This document shows positions 61,452 through 64,000 of a stretch of 64,000 nucleotides of DNA, in pieces. The position numbers were made by a program, and so were the translations under genes. Under the pieces are notes generated by a model. The model had not been told where the DNA came from. It made no database searches and saw nothing but the letters and a program-made list of their open reading frames with translations. Origin of the DNA: Amoeboaphelidium protococcarum (Eukaryota > Aphelidiomycota > Aphelidea); NCBI GenBank assembly GCA_023515745.1, contig JALECJ010000254.1:2046001-2110000 (forward strand). Direction: 5' to 3'. Position 1 is the stretch's first letter, and every line of letters begins with the position of its first letter.

Positions 61452-62242
61452 AGTTGATGCAAGTTGATTACGACTCTAATACGCAGACACAAGTCTTTTC
61501 TCAAAGTCATCACCGCCACCACTATTACCAGGAACACCCCAAATTCCCATCAATGGATACAGATGAGCAAGAAGGTCGGAATTGTAACTCATGGTCTTTA
61601 CTACTTATTACTAACAGCTTTTAATGGCGATGATCAGTCAGAACGCTGTGGGATAACAAAGGTGGGAAACTATCGCCACTATAAAACACTGTGAGGAATA
61701 ACACGAGAGAGGCGCGCTCGCGTGCTTGAAACCGAGAAACTCATCGCTAAGTCATCAGTCACACGATCTACGGTGATGCACATTGTCTTCAGGTAGAGTG
61801 TGTATATAAATACTATCGGTATGACTCCAAGATGATGGTTTCGAATGATGACTTGAATTATTACTGTATTATTTTTACACATTAAATCTAGGCTCTTTGT
61901 ATTTATTTACACCGTAAATCTCAGTGAATCATCCCAGGTGGTCTAAACGAGTCTGAAGACAACTGAAGAAACTACACCGCGTCCCGACAGGAGTCACTGT
62001 AGTATACTACATTGAATGCTCTGCAAATTCAATCACATAGTTGTACAATTTATTCTCATCGACGTTATATGAGTTGTTCGTTAAAACCGTCTATTCAAGG
62101 TCATGTAACGGGCTAATTTTATATACAACGAGTTCAGGAGCAGAGGTGTCCCTGATTTACCAGTGCTGATTGAGTTGATGCCGCGGCGACCGACATTTCA
62201 ACGATTGTTCTCAATTTTCACTACGTCCATAAATTATCAAAA
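61452..62242. promoter_or_regulatory. Divergent region TRAPPC11 / ABC1-like kinase, with an orphan open frame
   Basis: 791 bp. The minus strand has a frame open over 61929-62222 (about 95 codons, ending RCSFFSCLQTRLDHLG then TGA) that looks coding-like (ELVVYKISPLHDLEQTVLTN) but lacks an ATG and clear splice sites. Otherwise AT-rich, no further feature. Confidence 0.3.
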
Positions 62243-64000
62243 ATGAGATTATAACTGTTATCCATTCCACTACTATACCTATCGTGCTGTGTGTCAGGTG
62301 GTTGGTTTGGAAGATCTTCTTATAGTCGTGCTTTAGATACTGATGCTTTCAGTCGGAATCCTGGCTATGCGCTTAACACTGAGAATGCACTCGGCGTGGC
62401 AAAGCAGATGATTAGTCGCGTCAAAGAGTATCCAGATGCTTTGGACGCATTGGCTAAACTGATTCTGGCTGCTGACACCTCTCAGCCCAACTATGTTAGA
62501 AATGTGTAGAAACACTGGAACAGTTTTGTTGCATCTCTGAATTCGCAATAGCTACCTTTTCCCCTGCTCTTGAAGTCTGTGATTGATCAGTCTCCTTTAC
62601 CTGATTCTTTGAAATATCTGCTGCAATCGAATATTTTGGAAACATTGTCCAGCCTTGTGGATTCATTGAACCGCGGAGATACTTCTAATGGGGATGGTGA
62701 GATGAGCCTATTCACTTCTACCGGTATCGAGTATGCTGTCGCGTAAATTAATGTTCACCTTAAATTGATCAAGCTGGGCTTCTTCCAGGATATGATTGAT
62801 GGCTTTATCGATCGCCTGTAAGAAACCATTATCGCCGACGGTGAGGCTAAGAAGTTTAGATTTGAGGATAAAGAGCTTATTTCAAATACGGTAAAGGATT
62901 ATGCTCTGGCAGTGAAGAAAATGACGATTGCCTATGTCGATAATGGTCCTGTTGTTATTAAGCGACGTATGATCGCTCAATTACTTACCGCTGGTATTCA
63001 TCAGAAAACAGTTGAAGGTATGGTGGCTCATATGCTTGTTGGCACTGGTGTGATGATGTAAAAGGCGCTCCAAGTATTTTTGGGATTTGCTGAACAGGTA
63101 CATCCTTCTATTGAGGAGGTCTCCAAGATTATGCGCTCTAAAGTGCCAATTTTCAATGAGGATCTGCTACCAGAAGTATTTTCACGCGTTTTTGTTGATG
63201 GCAATCCTTTAAAGTCTGGCTTTGTCGAATTTGGCAATGAGCCTATATCTCAAGGAACCGTGGGTATCGTGTACAAGGCTAAGCTTGGGGAGTCGGCTGC
63301 GCAGCTGTATGGCTTCGATGAAGTTGCTGTAAAATTGAGAAGATCAGACGCAAAGGAATTGGTATAGGCCGAGTTTAGCGCAATTGAAAACTAGCTATCC
63401 AACATTCACCCTTTCCTGGCTAAAGTCATCTTATCGATCAAAGAATCGGTTGAGGAGGAGTTTGATTTTGATTTGGAGGCTGCGAATCTGCGCCAGGGCT
63501 ATAAGGTGTTTGAGAATCACCGCAAAAATATCAGAGTGACCCGGCTGTGGGGTGTATTACCTGTCAGAAAGCCATGGATGAAGCAGTAACCGGCTGAAGC
63601 AATTGTCACTTAATGGGCGCCGGGTGTGGTTTTGGACAAAGAGTATTCTGCAGCCTAGAGGGAATGGTTGTCCTAATCTGTTAAGACTGTTGATAAGTAC
63701 TGTTCTCTGAGACTTCAGCTAACCTCACTCGGATTCACGTCGTTTTAATCATCTATAGGTGGCAGCGGTTTTTATCATGCTGATCTACATTTGAGTAACA
63801 TGAAGTATGATTACGAGACTGGTACTTTGTGGCTGCTTGACTTTGGCAATGCTGGTCACTTGAGACTGTCAGATAGAGCCACGTAACTAAGTGCTTCAAT
63901 AAATATGTTTATGCTCAACGGCGAAGGTGTGTACAATACTTTAAAAAAATATGCCATCGAAAATAACGCATAACAGGAAGCATCTCCATCTACGTGGAAG
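62243..64000 (+). CDS. Secretory ABC1/UbiB-like atypical kinase (partial, runs off window)
   Basis: 586 codons are visible, with no stop before the window end. MRLQLLSIPLLYLSCCVSGG is a signal peptide, not a mitochondrial presequence. A helical region (residues 35-330) precedes an ABC1/ADCK-type kinase-like domain: QGTVGIVYKAKL (nucleotide loop), DEVAVKLRR (Lys), EEEFDFDLEAANLRQG (family-typical), FYHADLHLSNMKYD (catalytic-loop, HADxHxxN), LWLLDFGNAGHL (DFG). The Ala-rich KxGQ motif typical of the coenzyme-Q-related ADCK branch is not seen in the readable part. Predicted to act in the secretory pathway or outside the cell; substrate unknown. Gln is frequently TAA/TAG. Confidence 0.8.

Overview
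This window is nuclear DNA from a compact eukaryotic genome that uses a non-standard code: TAA and TAG are read as glutamine and TGA is the only stop. Conserved proteins show this directly. In alanyl-tRNA synthetase, TAG sits at the Gln of NAGMNQFKPI and TAA at another glutamine position; the same holds in TOP1, NOC3, BRX1, NCAPD3, PLK and eS6. All gene coordinates below were built by re-reading both strands with TGA as the only stop and splicing introns by eye; a standard-code gene finder would shatter almost every gene here.

The content looks fungus-related (Holomycota): Sip5-type RING protein, Vps3844-domain protein, Src1/Heh LEM protein, CSC1-type channel. It also has features most fungi lost, such as a condensin II subunit and an LEDGF-like PWWP protein. 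Combined with UAR=Gln, this fits an aphelid (Amoeboaphelidium-like parasite of algae) best. That placement is inference; a ciliate or other UAR=Gln lineage is less likely.

Layout. 0-16 kb: PWWP/IBD protein, eL30, Asterix-like, an unknown gene, a RAD51AP1/NUCKS-like disordered protein, PI synthase, condensin II NCAPD3, SIP5, NDUFAF1 (CIA30), LMW-PTP, NOC3. 16-18 kb: a gene-poor island with a hAT transposase relic, a cluster of perfect hairpins and a small two-exon gene. 18-35 kb: rhomboid with an N-terminal extra domain, AlaRS, BRX1, TOP1, Polo kinase, coronin, SPOUT1, isovaleryl-CoA dehydrogenase, U1-C. 35-48 kb: secreted orphan, Src1/Heh, a giant RA/PH/AGC kinase, CSC1/TMEM63 channel, Vps3844-domain protein. 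48-64 kb: TAF2, an unknown helical protein, a Q/N-rich protein, eS6, a secreted double-hevein (CBM18) protein, TRAPPC11, and the start of a secretory ABC1/UbiB-like kinase running off the window.

There is no operon-like grouping. Genes lie 40-800 bp apart on both strands, with many divergent and convergent pairs. I placed 15 introns with confidence, all 52-69 nt; 12 of them end in TGTAG. Nucleolar/ribosome biogenesis (eL30, eS6, NOC3, BRX1), chromosome and mitosis (NCAPD3, TOP1, PLK, Src1), and RNA/transcription (TAF2, U1-C, SPOUT1) genes are interleaved without obvious clustering. I saw no tRNA, rRNA or CRISPR.
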